Shown piece after piece: positions 36,321-48,599 of a stretch of DNA of 64,000 nt. The notes beneath the pieces were generated by a model. It was not told where the DNA came from. It saw only the letters and a list, made by a program, of their open reading frames with translations, and made no database searches. Source of the DNA: Cyathus striatus. Taxonomy: Eukaryota; Basidiomycota; Agaricomycetes; Agaricales; Nidulariaceae. Positions within the stretch are counted from its first letter, which is position 1, and each line of letters opens with the position of its first letter. The stretch lies in contig JAOVFP010000005.1 of the NCBI GenBank assembly GCA_025738555.1, positions 1,302,001 to 1,366,000 of the forward strand, written 5' to 3'. A program made the position numbers and the translations under genes.

Positions 36321-37525
36321 GATCAATGAAAGGTGCAGGAGGTAAGCGAGAAAACATCGAGAGAAGCCTCCAGTCCAAATTCTGTTTATAAGCCGAATGG
36401 TGAGGATCGTGTGGTGACACCAACGAAGTCCGTAGTAAGGACAAGAACACTGTGTATACGGATAGCGGGCGTGTTTCATTTTGTAGTCTATTTAGTATTG
36501 TGTGTCCACTTGCCCAGGTTCTACCGCGGCCAGAGTGGCTCAAATGTAGGGCATCGAGATCCCGGTAAATATTAATCTTGAGTAACCTTTCCTAACCAAC
36601 TCAGAATCAGTGGGACTCCGCGTAAATATGTATAACCAACGAATGAACGCCAAATTACCTTCTGAATAATGAGCACGTTTGAGTTTGAAAGAGCACATCC
36701 GAGATGAGATGAGATGAGATGAGATCTCTGCTGGATTTATAAAAAGTAGTTTAAACCGAAAGACTACGACTTTCCATCTGTGTTCGCATTTCCGCGTGTC
36801 GGAGCAGTGGTTGAAATTTCATATTCTTAATTTATTTCCCCTACTTAGAGCGTCTTCGATAGCTTGAACGAAGCGCTGGATGTGTTGGTGGATGTCCGAA
36901 ATAGCCAAGAGGCGCACACACAACATACACAAAGAACCTTCTACTCCCAGGTTCACCATTGGGTGACAACCAGGAGGCTAGAGAAAGGATGATGCCGAAG
37001 AACAAGGTGGACATCCAGTACCAGACACCTGCAAACACTCTTTGAGTATACATCCCTTCGTTTTATTGTATCCCATGACGCAAGATTTTTACTATCTTTC
37101 CACGTTGATATTGAGACTTAGAGCTCACTGTAAACCTGTCGCAAGGGAAACTTACAGAGTGCATAACTGGGTCTGAATGTAAGAGTATCGTTTATGTGTT
37201 TCAAATATGAGAACTTGCGTGTTAAGTAACTATGTTCCGAACATCAGGCCTCAGGATAGGCCGTCTTGTCGCTGACACCTAATTCACACGGACCAGCTTT
37301 CCCAGCCTAGAATTGAAGTCCACAGCTGTGAAAACATTATCTGCTTACTTGGACCTTCGCTAGATGTCTAGGCATACTTTTTCTATAGAAGAGGAATTCT
37401 CAGAAAGGTTACAGAGGCACGATTACTGCCAGTTTCGCACACACACCTTTGCAGAGTCGCTCGAACTACCTCAACACGAGGAAGGGACCCACAAGTCAAT
37501 ACACGCATAGTCAACATACAAAGAT
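36321..37525. other. Intergenic region with a weak membrane-protein frame
   Basis: A minus-strand frame at 36841-37053 has two hydrophobic stretches (WYWMSTLFFGIILSLASWL and FFVYVVCAPLGYF). It could be an exon of a small membrane protein, but there is no recognised family and no partner exon that I could confirm. A five-unit GAGAT microsatellite is at 36701-36725. The rest shows nothing. Confidence 0.35.
36701..36725 (+). repeat. (GAGAT)5 microsatellite
   Basis: Five perfect tandem copies of GAGAT. Confidence 0.95.
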
Positions 37526-38904
37526 TCATGGTTCTGTCACCGAATCTATCCCCAACCATCCATCCATCAAATTCCATACGACCTTCTGTTCATCTGTCCA
37601 TTCCTCCCTTTTCTCAATGACGCATGATGGACATAGTCCATGCTTCGCCCAATCAATGTCTTTAATGCGCTCTAGTGTTTCAAGAGGCTTGTAAACTCCG
37701 TCGTCTTCGAGTGCGGGCTGTATAACGAGTGGCATCCATGTGTCTGCAAACACATCAGTGCATTCCATATGGGATGTAGTCGCGGGTGTGAAAAGAATAG
37801 GAGTAAAGTGCTCAATAAGCTGCGACATCAGCTGACCGCAAAGCTTTGCATCTGACGGCGACAGTGTGTGTCGGGGTGCTTCGCGTTCGAGTGTACGCTT
37901 TTTAGTGCCATCCCCTGCGTTTATGTCGGCATCTGTGGGCTTTTGAAGCCTGTCCTTGTCCGATTCAAGCGAAGTTTGTGTCGGTGGGTCCTCGCTACCA
38001 CTGTCTTTTCCAGGGGTCAAATTTTCAATTTCTTCCTCGTGAAACTGTGTCGTCGTCACAAGACTGTATAGAAGTGCCTTTCGCGCCTACGTTCCAAATT
38101 CCAATGTCAGTTCAGTTTCTGAAAGTTACCAAAATAACCTACAAATGGAACGTGATATTCGGTGGCCAGCAGTAGTGCTTCATGAAGTCCGTCAGGGTGG
38201 ATGAAGGGTGCTGGGCCGCCTGGAAATCTTGCCTCAAAAAGGTCTTTCGCAGTCGCATGAAGCTTGGGGAAATCGAGTTGTTGTGGGCTCGTTATTCGAA
38301 GAATCGATGCCACACGGCCGAAAGAAGTGTTCGTGGTTAATGACCTAAACGCAATTGTTCAGTACTCCGCAATATGCACAAATTCGGAAAAGAAGGCTAT
38401 AAGGACAAGGATGTAGCTAATTGTAGGTCACTCCTTGTCCTCAGAAAGGTACTAAAGACCTTCTGACATTAATGTAAATGCCGGTGTTGATAAGATAAAG
38501 TACTCCGCGGTTTATTCTGACAAGTAACGTGGACCCACTTACACATCTTGGTACAGGTGCTCTAACAATCTTTCCACGTCCTCTGCCTTCGCTCCCGTAC
38601 TGCGCTGCACGGATACGAAGGAGAAGGGCAATCCAACTTCTTGATCCAATTCCGCCATATTTTCGATTACAGCGGATGAAGTAGAAGCAAAATACGGAGA
38701 ATGGCGCGACATGAAGGTATGGTGAACCTTGAAAAGCGTGTCCTCGACGTGTACTACGAGAGTGCCGTCCTCGAACCAGTACGTTGGGTGCCTTCGCAGT
38801 GCATCGCTGTTATTTGTGGGCCCAAGCTTGGTCGCGAGGGTTGGAGTAACGCCTTCATGAGCAGAGTTTGCAGAGGTGTCGCCAGTGGTCATCGAGGAGG
38901 GCAA
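37526..38904 (-). CDS. BTB/POZ domain protein
   Basis: Three exons, 38904-38543, 38344-38143 and 38086-37526, join in frame to 374 residues through GT-AG introns (the first nearly 200 nt, the second 56 nt). After a low-complexity start comes a BTB fold: HPTYWFEDGTLVVHVEDTLF, KVHHTFMSRHSPYF and VERLLEHLYQDV. The second exon has VASILRITSPQQLDFPKLHA and PFIHPDGLHEALLLATEYHV, which I know as the helical extension of mushroom BTB proteins. After an acidic linker the C-terminus reads SQLIEHFTPILFTPATTSH, then VIQPALEDDGVYKPLETLER and HGLCPSCVIEKREEWTDEQK, a CxxC-containing module typical of the same group. BTB domains mediate protein-protein contacts, often as Cullin-3 adaptors. The actual partner is unknown and the family is strongly expanded in Agaricomycetes. 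All parts look intact. Confidence 0.85.
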
Positions 38905-40030
38905 TAACGATGCTCAGCGCTCATCGTTGCTGCTATCTCATCTAATCACCGAGCTCAGTCATCCAATGTTTCATTAATATCACGTGGTTTTCGAGCTTTA
39001 AACGGGCCGGGGAAGTCCCGTCCGATTGGACCGAAGGCGACAGCCTAAATGCGCAGAAATGATATAGCAGATATGATGCGCCGAAATGAGAAAATGCGCT
39101 ACAGTTAAGAATCGCAGATCCATGTCAGGGACACGGACGGGTGAGCGAATTTAAAATGGCTGCGAAGCCTTGACAAGTTGTTAACAGCATATGAGTAGAA
39201 CCTGAAGGCACAGAGGCTAGAAGAACCCATAAGATAGATGACCTCGACAAGGTACAAGTAACTATACCATAATATACGGTAGACACTCCACTGTCGCGAC
39301 ATATGGGTCACCATCACCGACAATAAAACTAGGATTCAAAGAAGAAGAAGAAAGGTACAAGTAACTTCCACTAAAATATTAGGAAGTTGGAACAGGTCAA
39401 TTATGTGGAAGATACGCACTAGGAAATCATAGCACGAGATGTTCAGTAGCGATTCACGATAAGTAGTCTCCACAAAACTACGACTCAGACCCACTTTGCC
39501 AAAACGTATCACAAAAAGATACGATTCATCTGTAGCATTGCAACGTTATAAGTAGTTCATAACGCATAACGCTTGAAATTACAAAACTTACTGCAGTAGA
39601 GTGTGAAGCAAGTTGAACGAACGAACAAACAAGTTCATATGTACGCGTTGTAATGACATGTTTACCTCCACAGGCCCCTATTTACCAAACACAATTTTCA
39701 CTGTCACCTACACTGTACAGTACATATCCGAAGCATACCCATACCCATACCACCACCACCACCACCACCACCACCACCACCATCAAAAACACAATCCACA
39801 CTCAACCTATCCATTAAATTACAAAAAGAAATACAACAAAGTTAACTTTACGTGCAAAACAACAAAAAAACAAATCTAAGTACACAGTACGTGATAAAAC
39901 AAAACCAAAATTCATAAAAAAAAATCATAGCCAAAAATCGTAATGTCATCGTCATAGTCTGTCCGAGCCGTTCATGCAAAAAGCTATCATTTCCAAAGCA
40001 AAGCAAGTCCAAAGTCCGCATCTTACCCTC
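38905..40030. other. Intergenic region with a CAC microsatellite
   Basis: No supported gene. It holds the promoter of the BTB gene on the left, a (CAC)n tract around 39,750-39,783, and the 3' flank of the GH5 gene on the right. Confidence 0.45.
39750..39783 (+). repeat. (CAC)n trinucleotide microsatellite
   Basis: About eleven near-perfect CAC/ACC units preceded by two ATACCC copies. Confidence 0.95.
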
Positions 40031-43000
40031 CTACGCTGGAGGAGGAACCGGAGCAGGCGTAATCGTAGGCACAACCGCCCCCGCCCCCGTCACAGGAACA
40101 GGAACAGGAACCGGCGCAGGAGCAGGCGTAATCGTAGGCTCAACCACCCCAGCCACCGTAGGCCCCGTACATGGCACAGTAGGCGTAACCGAAAAAATCC
40201 CATCATACTCAAAAGGATACGTACACCCACTAACAGTCGTAACACCCCCAACAACATCAGCACTATTCGCCCACCCATCAACAGCAGAAGTCACACTAGC
40301 AGGCGCACCACTAAACGTCTCAACGGGAAGCGTCAAAATCGTCCCGGTGGATGTATAAGTGGGCATAAGCGACACCGGAACCACTGCCCCTGCAAAGGAC
40401 TGCGGTGGAAAGGCGAACATGGAGGAAGAGGACAGTGCGATAGTTGATGTTTGCGCTCCTGTCTGCCAGGGTTCGTATGTATCGTCAAAGGGAGAAGGTA
40501 ACGTCCCCAACGCGGCGCACATTCCAAATGCAACCCGAGGATCAGTAGGGATCCATCCCTCCCTCACACCAAGCTGATACGACCACAAAGGAGTCTCAAT
40601 CTGACCTGACGCAGCTGAGGGTGCAATCTTCACATCTCTAATCAGCACGCCTCATAAATAGCCAAGAAGATACACACCTTCCAAGTCCAGAAGAACCAAT
40701 CCCCCAACGCATCAAAGGACGCCTCGACAAAATTCTGAATACCAGCCTTCATAGTATCATTATAACTTTGCCAGTCGTTATAAGGACCACAATCGGGCGT
40801 AGAAGCCGTCGAATTCACCCCAGTCAGGAAAAGACCACAATCATTCGGGGAAGCTGAAAATTCACCCGCGTAGACAACGCCAAAGTTTGTCCGGCTACAC
40901 GTAAATCAGCAACATTCCTCACGAAAGACAGAAAAACGAACCTTTGATTGGTACTAGGACCCCAATTATCACAAGCCCTCCTAGGCCACAGACCACCAGG
41001 CTGCCCATCAGGCCCAAGAACACCAAGCGGATCAGGCTGAGGACCACCAAACGAGAAATACGGATGTTCATCAAGCATAATCCGATCCGAACCAGCCAAA
41101 AACCCATTCCAAATACTCAACGGCTGGAACCCATCGTGGATAGAGATATACGGTCCATTCCCCTCCCCACTCCCGGTAATATTCCTAATAAGATCATGCG
41201 CCTGTAGGTAAAAGCTCGTCATCTGGTCTATCCCGATGACACCGACCAGCGCCTCATTGACAATCCCAAAGATCGGAATGAGGTTCTTGTACTCCGGCTG
41301 CGAGATGAACTCTGTAAGAATGCGGAGGTAGTAGAGCGTTCTTTGGGCGTTGGCGAGACCCATGTTTCCAGCCATGAAACCGACGGGGGCGAGTCTGAGT
41401 TAGGGTGGTCAGCCACAGGACAAGAGAGAAAATGAAAAGGTACGTACTTTCCACTATGATTATACCCATTCTGAGACCCAGGAACAGCATGTAAATCCAA
41501 ACACACACGTAGACCATACTTCCTAGCCCAGCCCAGCATGCGGAGGAAGTACCTGCGAAAGGAGGGAAGCGAGTAAGCACGTGCATGGACATGGAAGATG
41601 ATGAAAACAACAGGGTGTCGAATGGAAGAATGAAAAAAGAGAAGACGAAGAAGACGAAGTGAAAGAAGAACAACGGAGATAACACGCCGAAGAAGGTCTG
41701 CGGAACACAGGAGGAACGGAAATGACAAGGTAGATTATGTACGAATGGCAAAACGCCAATCTCAATCAAAAACGAGGAACGGGGACGTCAAAAGTCTAAG
41801 TATAATATGCGGATCCGGGGAAGACACGACATGATATGACGCGTCGTGAGCCTCTACAGCGTGAAGCGCGTAGAGATGATAGGAATGAAAGTAGGACAGA
41901 AGAAGAATGTAGAACGAAAGGAAGAAAGAGAGAGGAAGAGGGTAACCAAGGAGACAGCGGAAATAAGGCGCATACATTGACTCGTATGCACTTCCATCGT
42001 TCCGCTGCCTGCGTATATGCGCTCGAACATGGTCTCGCATGGCCGACGAAGCGAGTACGAGAGGGGGTAGGGGAGGGAGACTCACTTCCAAGCGACCTTT
42101 GATAGGTACGGTTCACCAGGCCATGTTTCAATAGCCCAGAAGGGTAGAGGCACACGAAGGAAATTGAGTCCTGCACCTGCGATTTCAGCGATATCCTGCT
42201 CCGTCTACCACACCACACCACGTCAGCCACAATAGAATAGAATACACAACGAGAAAAAACGCACAATAAACGTATCATAATGGCTCTCAATCTGGTCCAA
42301 CCCTCCATTCGCCTGATCAGCCGCCATCAACTGGCTCAAAGTGAATTCATCCACCGCGGTAGGATACCGTTGAAATATATCCGGGGTAATGAACGGTTCG
42401 AGGACAAGCCATCCGCCAAGGTTGACACCGTATACGCGGTCTGTGCCCCACGTCCACGAGGTGTTGAGTGGAGGTGTCCATGAGTTGGGTTGGGCGAGGG
42501 AGGTATATGGATCGTTGGGGTCTTGGACCCAGAACCCGCCGAAGGGGTTACGGTAGATGAAGGTGGTTCCGTTGGAGAGGATTACCGTTGACCCATCTCC
42601 ACCGCTCTATCTGCTTGTTAGTCAATGTATGAGAAGGTGGGAAGGAAGGGGGCGTACGGTGGCACCAGAGGGAGACGCTGGATTAGGCTGTCCACTTCCT
42701 TGTCCCGCAGGTCCAACGGGGGCATTTGACTTCGAGCTCCTCCCTCGCAGAACGAGAAACACAGGGAGGAATATAACCAGAAAAACGACGATGATGCCTA
42801 TGACCAATATCGACGCGAAGAGCCTCGTTCGTCGTGTCCATCTGCTGCGCTGGCGGGCTCGTGCTTGTGATAGGGGAGAGGCGTAGGGTGTAGGTGTTGT
42901 TGAGGGGAGGATGGCTGTTTCTGAGGGAACGATGAAGCTGTTGAGCTTTTCGTCGGGGGTTTGGGTGCCCGTTGTGTGTTGGTCGGCTGTTGGGGGATGG

Positions 43001-43035
43001 GATTCGAGCTCTCGGTAGGGTGGGTGTGAGGCCAT
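40031..43035 (-). CDS. Membrane-anchored GH5 exo-beta-1,3-glucanase
   Basis: This gene encodes a type II membrane glucanase of GH5 (subfamily 9 type), which trims beta-1,3-glucan in the fungal wall. The first exon from 43035 has a cytoplasmic Pro/Thr-rich tail, a basic stop-transfer flank and one transmembrane helix at about residues 72-97. Then come VILSNGTTFIYRNPFGG and VYGVNLGGWLVLEPFITPD near 42.4 kb, GLNFVRVPLPFWAIE, GLRVCLDLHAVPGSQNGYNH near 41.5 kb, IFGIVNEAL (acid/base Glu), LDEHPYFSFG, and AGEFSASPNDCG (nucleophile Glu) near 40.85 kb. WFFWTWK closes the barrel before an intron at about 40.63-40.67 kb. The C-terminal exon ends in a Pro/Val-rich tail with PTITPAP twice, probably a wall-facing linker. 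At least seven exons are present. Catalytic residues are intact. It is likely constitutive wall remodelling machinery. Confidence 0.88.
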
Positions 43036-44119
43036 TATGGTGGTGGGTTGTCTATGTGTCTAGGATAGAACGAGCGAGGTGTAGGATGGATTGAAGGAAG
43101 GAGGCGGTGCTGGAGAGGGGATAGGGATGGGTATGTAGGCAGTGGGATGTGGTGAATGGAAGAAAGGGAGAGGGAGAGGGGGAGTGTGAGCCACCCCCTT
43201 GCTGGAAGGGAGAATCTAATGTCAGCCACGAAGAATATATATTCGTAATTATAAATATATACCTTATGTCACAGTTGATTCTCGCAGAGAGATAAATACC
43301 GCCAGCCGCCGTGCCATGATTGGCATTGGTAGAAGTGATGTCCAAAGAAAATCCGGTTCTTTTCTTGGCTCTGCCGGCGTGCCGGCACCCGATCAATTTG
43401 GATCAATATTTTTATGTCGTCGAAATACGTCACGGATCAATTTACTTTGCGTCACTGTCTCTCACAGAATCACAGATATGTAGCTCGCAGGTTTACCCCG
43501 CACTGGACACTTGCAGCCTAACTGCGATAAGTAAACCTGATAACGCCTGACAAGCTTAGCCAAGGTGTTTCACTGTCATCTCAAGAATACCTTTGGCGCT
43601 CCACCATCTCACATGCACAGTTACCTAGAGAACCCAGAAGTGGAGAAAACTATTTCCAGCCGTCCTATGTTTAATCTTTCTTTCCCTGCTTCCCATGACA
43701 AGGATAGAATTGAACCCGAGCTTACAACTTGTGCGTAATGAACAACGTTGGACCGGGCTCAGATGACCGTCTTACTCTACCGCCCGCTACTTATAAGTAC
43801 CGTATACATTCTCCACTTCAACTTGCTCGACGTCTTATCATCTTAACTTCGGGTCCTGCAATGATATGCATCGACTAACCTTCTACGATATGCAACGGTA
43901 AGCCTTTTCCGTGTCTAACGGCCTCGCGCATTCTACATGTCTACATATTAACGCTCACGAGCGCTCACGTTTCACTCAATGAACGCTCATCGCTTTCAGC
44001 CTCGGACGAAGTCCAGGATCTCCTCGTATTGGAACCGCTACATAACCCACTCATGGTCGAGACTCGAGAGTTGAAATGAAATGAAAGGCACCATTATGCT
44101 CGAACTCCTCGAAGCATAT
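43036..44119. other. Intergenic region; possible tRNA-like (SINE-like) sequence
   Basis: No protein gene is supported. On the minus strand at about 43,700-43,790 I see GGTAGAGTAAGACGG (box A-like) followed some 50 bases later by GGGTTCAATTC (box B-like). The acceptor stem of a tRNA cannot be formed, so this is not called as a tRNA. It could be a decayed tRNA-derived repeat. Confidence 0.35.
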
Positions 44120-44632
44120 AACTCACAAGCACGTGTCAATTTCAGTACTTTTCTATCTAGTATTGGATTCGGCCGCGTGCGTCTCAATTCTCAGATGCCA
44201 AGCTGCACTGTATCAATCCTACAAAGATCAAGCTTTGAAGAGAAAGCTAATATAGAACATCATCATAGGACTTGGGTAATGTAACATTTATCCCGCAGAG
44301 CTGAATCATAGGACAAACCCAGTCTGAGTTACACCTCTAACTATGTTCGACATAATAGCTGAAGTAGTATTTCCTCTACAACGTGACTAGGAAGCCTCAG
44401 ACAACCGGTTACCGAAGTAACTAAAGCGCCAACGCTCCGATCCTCGGGGCAACGTTAAAATTCTTTCGATCGAAATTCCGGTACACTCAATATCAAATTG
44501 ACAAGATCTTGCGGGTCACTGACAAGGCGACAAAGACGACGTGCCAGAACAGAAAACGAGTAAAATCAGGATGCGTGCTGTACTCTACATTAGAAGAGTT
44601 AACTCATTGGTTAGCAACTCTTTGTTAGTATA
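44120..44632 (+). repeat. Direct duplication, copy 1
   Basis: Begins AACTCACAAGCAC and ends TTTGTTAGTATA. Long stretches match 45,066-45,563 in the same orientation, for example around CATAGGACAAACCCAGTCTG and CTAACTATGTTCGACATAAT. The copies differ by point changes and small indels. No coding potential is recognised. Confidence 0.8.
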
Positions 44633-45065
44633 TCGGCTAGTACACGCGCCTGTCATACCTTGTCTTTCCTACTTGTATCGCGCGAAAGCTGGGTTCAACT
44701 CACAGACAGAGAGATGGCTTCTTCAAAGTTCTAAATTATTTTTCTTCTCGTTTTGCGTGCTATGTAAGTAATAACGTTCCGATAAATAAATACTAGCATT
44801 CCTGCGCAACCGATGCAACTAATGACTTATTCTGACCCCATTCCCTCAATTTCAGTCTTTCAGATGATCCATCGCAATCCTATCTCGCACATGGTGTAAA
44901 TCTCGAGAGTACTCAAAGTCGAGTCAATCGTTACATATTTTGGCTACTTGCATCTTCCGTACAGGGATTTAATCATAGTTAAAGTCAGGCTCCTAGAACC
45001 TGCCTCTCATTGCGGTAGGGGGCTCGTAATACATGATGTGTGTCTTCCAATCACCCTCTATTGAT

Positions 45066-45563
45066 AACTCACAAGCACATATCAGTTTCAGTACTTTTAT
45101 AGTATCGCATTCGAACGTGTGCGGTTGAATTCTCAGATGCCAGCTGGACTATGCCAATCCTACAAAGATCAATCTTTGAAGAGAAAGCTAATATCGAACA
45201 TCATCAGGTAATGCAAGTACTAGGCACATCCTTACCTATAGCATCTATCCTGCTGAGTCATAGGACAAACCCAGTCTGACTTACACCTCTAACTATGTTC
45301 GACATAATAATAACTGAAGTAGTATTTTCTCTCCAACGTGACTGGGAAGCCTCAGACAACTGGTTGCTGAAGTAACGCTCCGATCCTCGTGGGAACGTTA
45401 AAATCTTTTCAGTCGAAATTCCGATACACTCAATAACAAATTGACAAGATCTTGCGGGTTACTCGACAAGGTGACGAAGACGACGTGCCAGAACAGAAAA
45501 GGAGTAAAATCAAGATGCGCGCTGTGCTCTACATTAATTGACTAACAACTCTTTGTTAGTATA
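45066..45563 (+). repeat. Direct duplication, copy 2
   Basis: Second copy of the segment at 44,120-44,632, about 0.95 kb downstream, with an inserted short segment after the AACATCATCA block. Confidence 0.8.
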
Positions 45564-45580
45564 ATACTGTATAAAGGAAT

Positions 45581-45610
45581 AGGGCCGACAAGCAGCAAAG
45601 CCCACTACTA
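45581..45610 (+). repeat. Terminal-looking motif AGGGCCGACAAGCAGCAAAG
   Basis: Forward copy of the motif also at 2867 (forward), 47436, 50226 and 50275 (reverse). A short GCCG...CGGC-like stem is followed by GCCCACTACTAA, which looks like a transposon end. Confidence 0.5.
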
Positions 45611-45700
45611 ACAAGATTAAATTGGATATTGCCACTCAAGTACCTACTCATGGAAAAATGAATTATATTGATGGATGGTGTGAATGCTAATATGTTAAAT

Positions 45701-45803
45701 ATTCCCACTACCTTTTAAGGTAGTTGGGTATTAGGGACGTTTGGGCTACCGGATATGGTAATTTGAGGATCTTGGATAAGATTTCAACCTGATTGGCTGG
45801 AGG
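45701..45803 (+). repeat. 100-bp repeat opening with a hairpin, copy 1
   Basis: Starts ATTCCCACTACC, continues with GGTAGTTGGG to form a hairpin at 45704-45728, and runs on to CAACCTGATTGGCTG. The copy at 47474-47572 is the same throughout apart from a few substitutions, several of them C/T or G/A. Confidence 0.75.
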
Positions 45804-47435
45804 ACATTCTAAATTCCTGTGACGCGTTGACGCGACCTCCATCCTCTCTTTGTGCTTGAACCAGCGGGTGTATTACTATCATCCACCGCCCTCCCCACTA
45901 TCATCTCAAACCTTGCCCTCCAAGAATTCATCTGTGTAATTAATCTACGATCCCGAAGACGTGAGTAAGATGTCAGTACTTCAGTAATCCTCTCTGATTT
46001 GGAACACTTCCTCTCTCCAATTCGGAATACTAAACAATCATTGTGGATTAATAGATCAATATAAGGATGGCTGTAATGACATTTCTCTTCTATAACACAA
46101 AACTAGTGAACATTTGAGACTCCATACTAACAGTACTTTCCAAAGATCTCTCACCTGGTTGATCTAAAGGAACACCGGTGGTTTGGGTTGCATATTTACG
46201 GTTTCTTCATTTGCTTCTGTTGTGTTGACTAACCAACATAATAGGCTCGGGAAGGCACAACTCTTGACAACATTTCTGCTTCCTCTGACCTTCCCATCGA
46301 AATCTCACTGCATTCCACATGAAGACTTAGCTGGGGCTCCCTGGGGATGACATTTGGTACCCTCTGACAGCACTACATCGTGGCAAGGTACCAAGGCATT
46401 GGCAACACATGCTTGCATAGTTGTGGTGTGGAAGAGCAGGGGAGGGTTGAGTATTGGAGAGGTGGGAATCTTAGTTTCATTCTTATGCGCTGTGAGGTGC
46501 CTAACACGTATGTTTTCTATTTCATTGTCAGGGTTCTCCTCTTACAACATCCACGGGAGGTCCATCGACATTCTCACATACCTGCAACCCAAAAGCCTTC
46601 AATACGACTCGATTCTTGGCAACAATTCAACTCGCACTCCACATTCAACAACCTGTGGGAACATGTCTGGTTCACAAATTGAAATCACCACATCAGTTCA
46701 CTAATTTAGGACCCTAATGATATATTGATAAGTGTAATGTAAGCACTCATGTATGTCCCCTTCCCTCTTCTTCTCATGAACCGACATCCCACTTGGCCAC
46801 GCTATGCTCCAGCTATCATGAACAGTTTCACATGAAGATTTGTTCCGCTATGACCTGAAACATGCTCAAGCCCTTGCATTGGAGGAGAACCTGGCTGTAT
46901 AGCATATCACTAAGTACTCTATATGGATTACTTTACTATCCCCTCATCGCTGGATATATTTTTATACAGGTTTTTTATTGACTTCTTCATGGACGCATGG
47001 TCTCGGTGGGCTTTGTTGTTGGTGTGTTCGCTGTGGACTTTGGCTACCCCCCACTTTCCTCTGTCTACTCAATATATTCAATGATTCTTCTTCCGAACCT
47101 ACATTAAATTCATAATTTTAAAAGACATACCCTATCACTTGTTTTAATAATCAATAGATTTTTCTGAATATCTCTTATTCTCATAATCTCGAATTCATAG
47201 TTCTAACATTTATCTTACACTTCTATTTCCTTCTTGCGTCAGCTCCTTTCATTACATTGGCAAATAGATCTCTTGGCAGTATCGAGGCATGACATATCAT
47301 TGGACATTGCTTTTCCACGTGCCGCTCCAATTCTCTCAATGCAAGTATCTTCAATTTGCAGCATCCTCTGAGTCCGAAATCTCTTCAGTTTATTGTCCTT
47401 ACTCACTCTTTTTACAGTAATTATGGGGATAAGAT

Positions 47436-47466
47436 TAGTAGTGGGCAATGCCGCTTGCCAGCCCTA
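47436..47466 (-). repeat. Terminal-looking motif, reverse copy
   Basis: Minus strand reads AGGGCTGGCAAGCGGCATTG followed by CCCACTACTAAT. Same family as 2867 and 45581. Confidence 0.5.
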
Positions 47467-47473
47467 TTACTTT

Positions 47474-47572
47474 ATTCCCACTACCTTTTAAGGTAGTTGG
47501 GTATTAGGGACATTTGGGCCACCGGATATGGTAATTTGAGGATCTTTGATAAGATCTCAACCTGATTGGCTG
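47474..47572 (+). repeat. 100-bp repeat opening with a hairpin, copy 2
   Basis: Second copy of the repeat at 45701-45803. The reverse terminal-looking motif lies directly to its left at 47436-47466. Confidence 0.75.
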
Positions 47573-48573
47573 ATGCTCGTTCTGAATTGTTGTGACCTGT
47601 GTGATCCTGTGTGCTCAATGGCATTGATACCGTTTGTGGTATGTCCTCATTGTGTGATTTTCTCCTTTCATGTAGTTAGCTGATGTTACCCTTGGGCTGT
47701 TACTGCAGATTGCACTCCATCGTCTCAATATTCCTCCCTCCTCAACTTATAACCTACTTTAGCACTGACTGCACTCGCTCCCAGTGGCTGACCACCATCA
47801 TTCATTTACTCCCGCTGTCAACCTGTCAACATGTTCTTCATTTTTTATGTGCTTGTCATTTTCCCTCTTTTATGGTATGACTCATATGCTTTTTATTCTT
47901 TTTGCTCTTCTGTCTTCAACTTGGATCATGCTCGTGACACCTGGCTGCTGCCCACCACTACAACAACGATCTCTTTAATCTTGCTGCCAACCTCCTCCAC
48001 ATTGCTAGCCTCCATTTGTGAGTGCATTCCTATTGACCTCCATTAGCACAGCTCACCGATTCTGCCAGAATTCGTGCTTTATTCCCTCAAGCCCCTTTTA
48101 TCTAGATGAACTATATGTAAACTTCCTTTACAACAACTTGATGTGACTATGAATTTCATGGATTTGTGGACAATGCCCTAATAGAATAAGGAACTAAAAT
48201 CCTACTGGATATCTATGAAGCAAATAATAGTTCATTGCAGAATCACTGTGATGTACATATACAAATGCATTAGTGTCACTTCGTGTTTTCTGTCAAGCAT
48301 AGAATCATGCACTCGTACCATTAAAATTGGTGTTCACACCTCATCAACCTACCTGTCGTCTTTTGCTACATTATAGCGGCCACACTGCATAACTCATTGA
48401 CTTCAACAACATCTTCGCAATGTTATTCGATCCCCTTCCTCTCCCCTCTCTCTTTCTCATACAATGTAAATAAAAATGGGGCCACAGTTTTATGACATTC
48501 AGTACTACATTGTGTGTATGTGAAGATTGCTTGTTCAAGTAAGAGTATATAACAAGATTACTTACACACAAAT

Positions 48574-48599
48574 TCCCACTAACTTTAGTTAGTTGGGTT
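48574..48599 (+). repeat. Diverged hairpin motif
   Basis: CCCACTAACTTTAGTTAGTTGGG, a variant in which both stem arms have changed together so that pairing is kept. Compare 45704 and 47477. Confidence 0.55.

Noticed and set aside
39974..40447. 157-codon plus-strand frame rich in Arg and Asn
   Set aside because: Antisense shadow of the Pro/Val-rich C-terminus of the GH5 enzyme.
41228..41769. Several overlapping 160-170-codon minus frames
   Set aside because: They span GH5 exons and introns in the wrong frame; only the segment with CLDLHAVPGSQ is coding.
43700..43790. Functional tRNA gene
   Set aside because: Box-like sequences are present, but the acceptor and anticodon stems cannot be formed.
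44120..45563. Long terminal repeats of a retrotransposon
   Set aside because: The two copies are direct repeats, but I could not find TG...CA ends, a primer-binding site or target duplication, so only a duplication is claimed.
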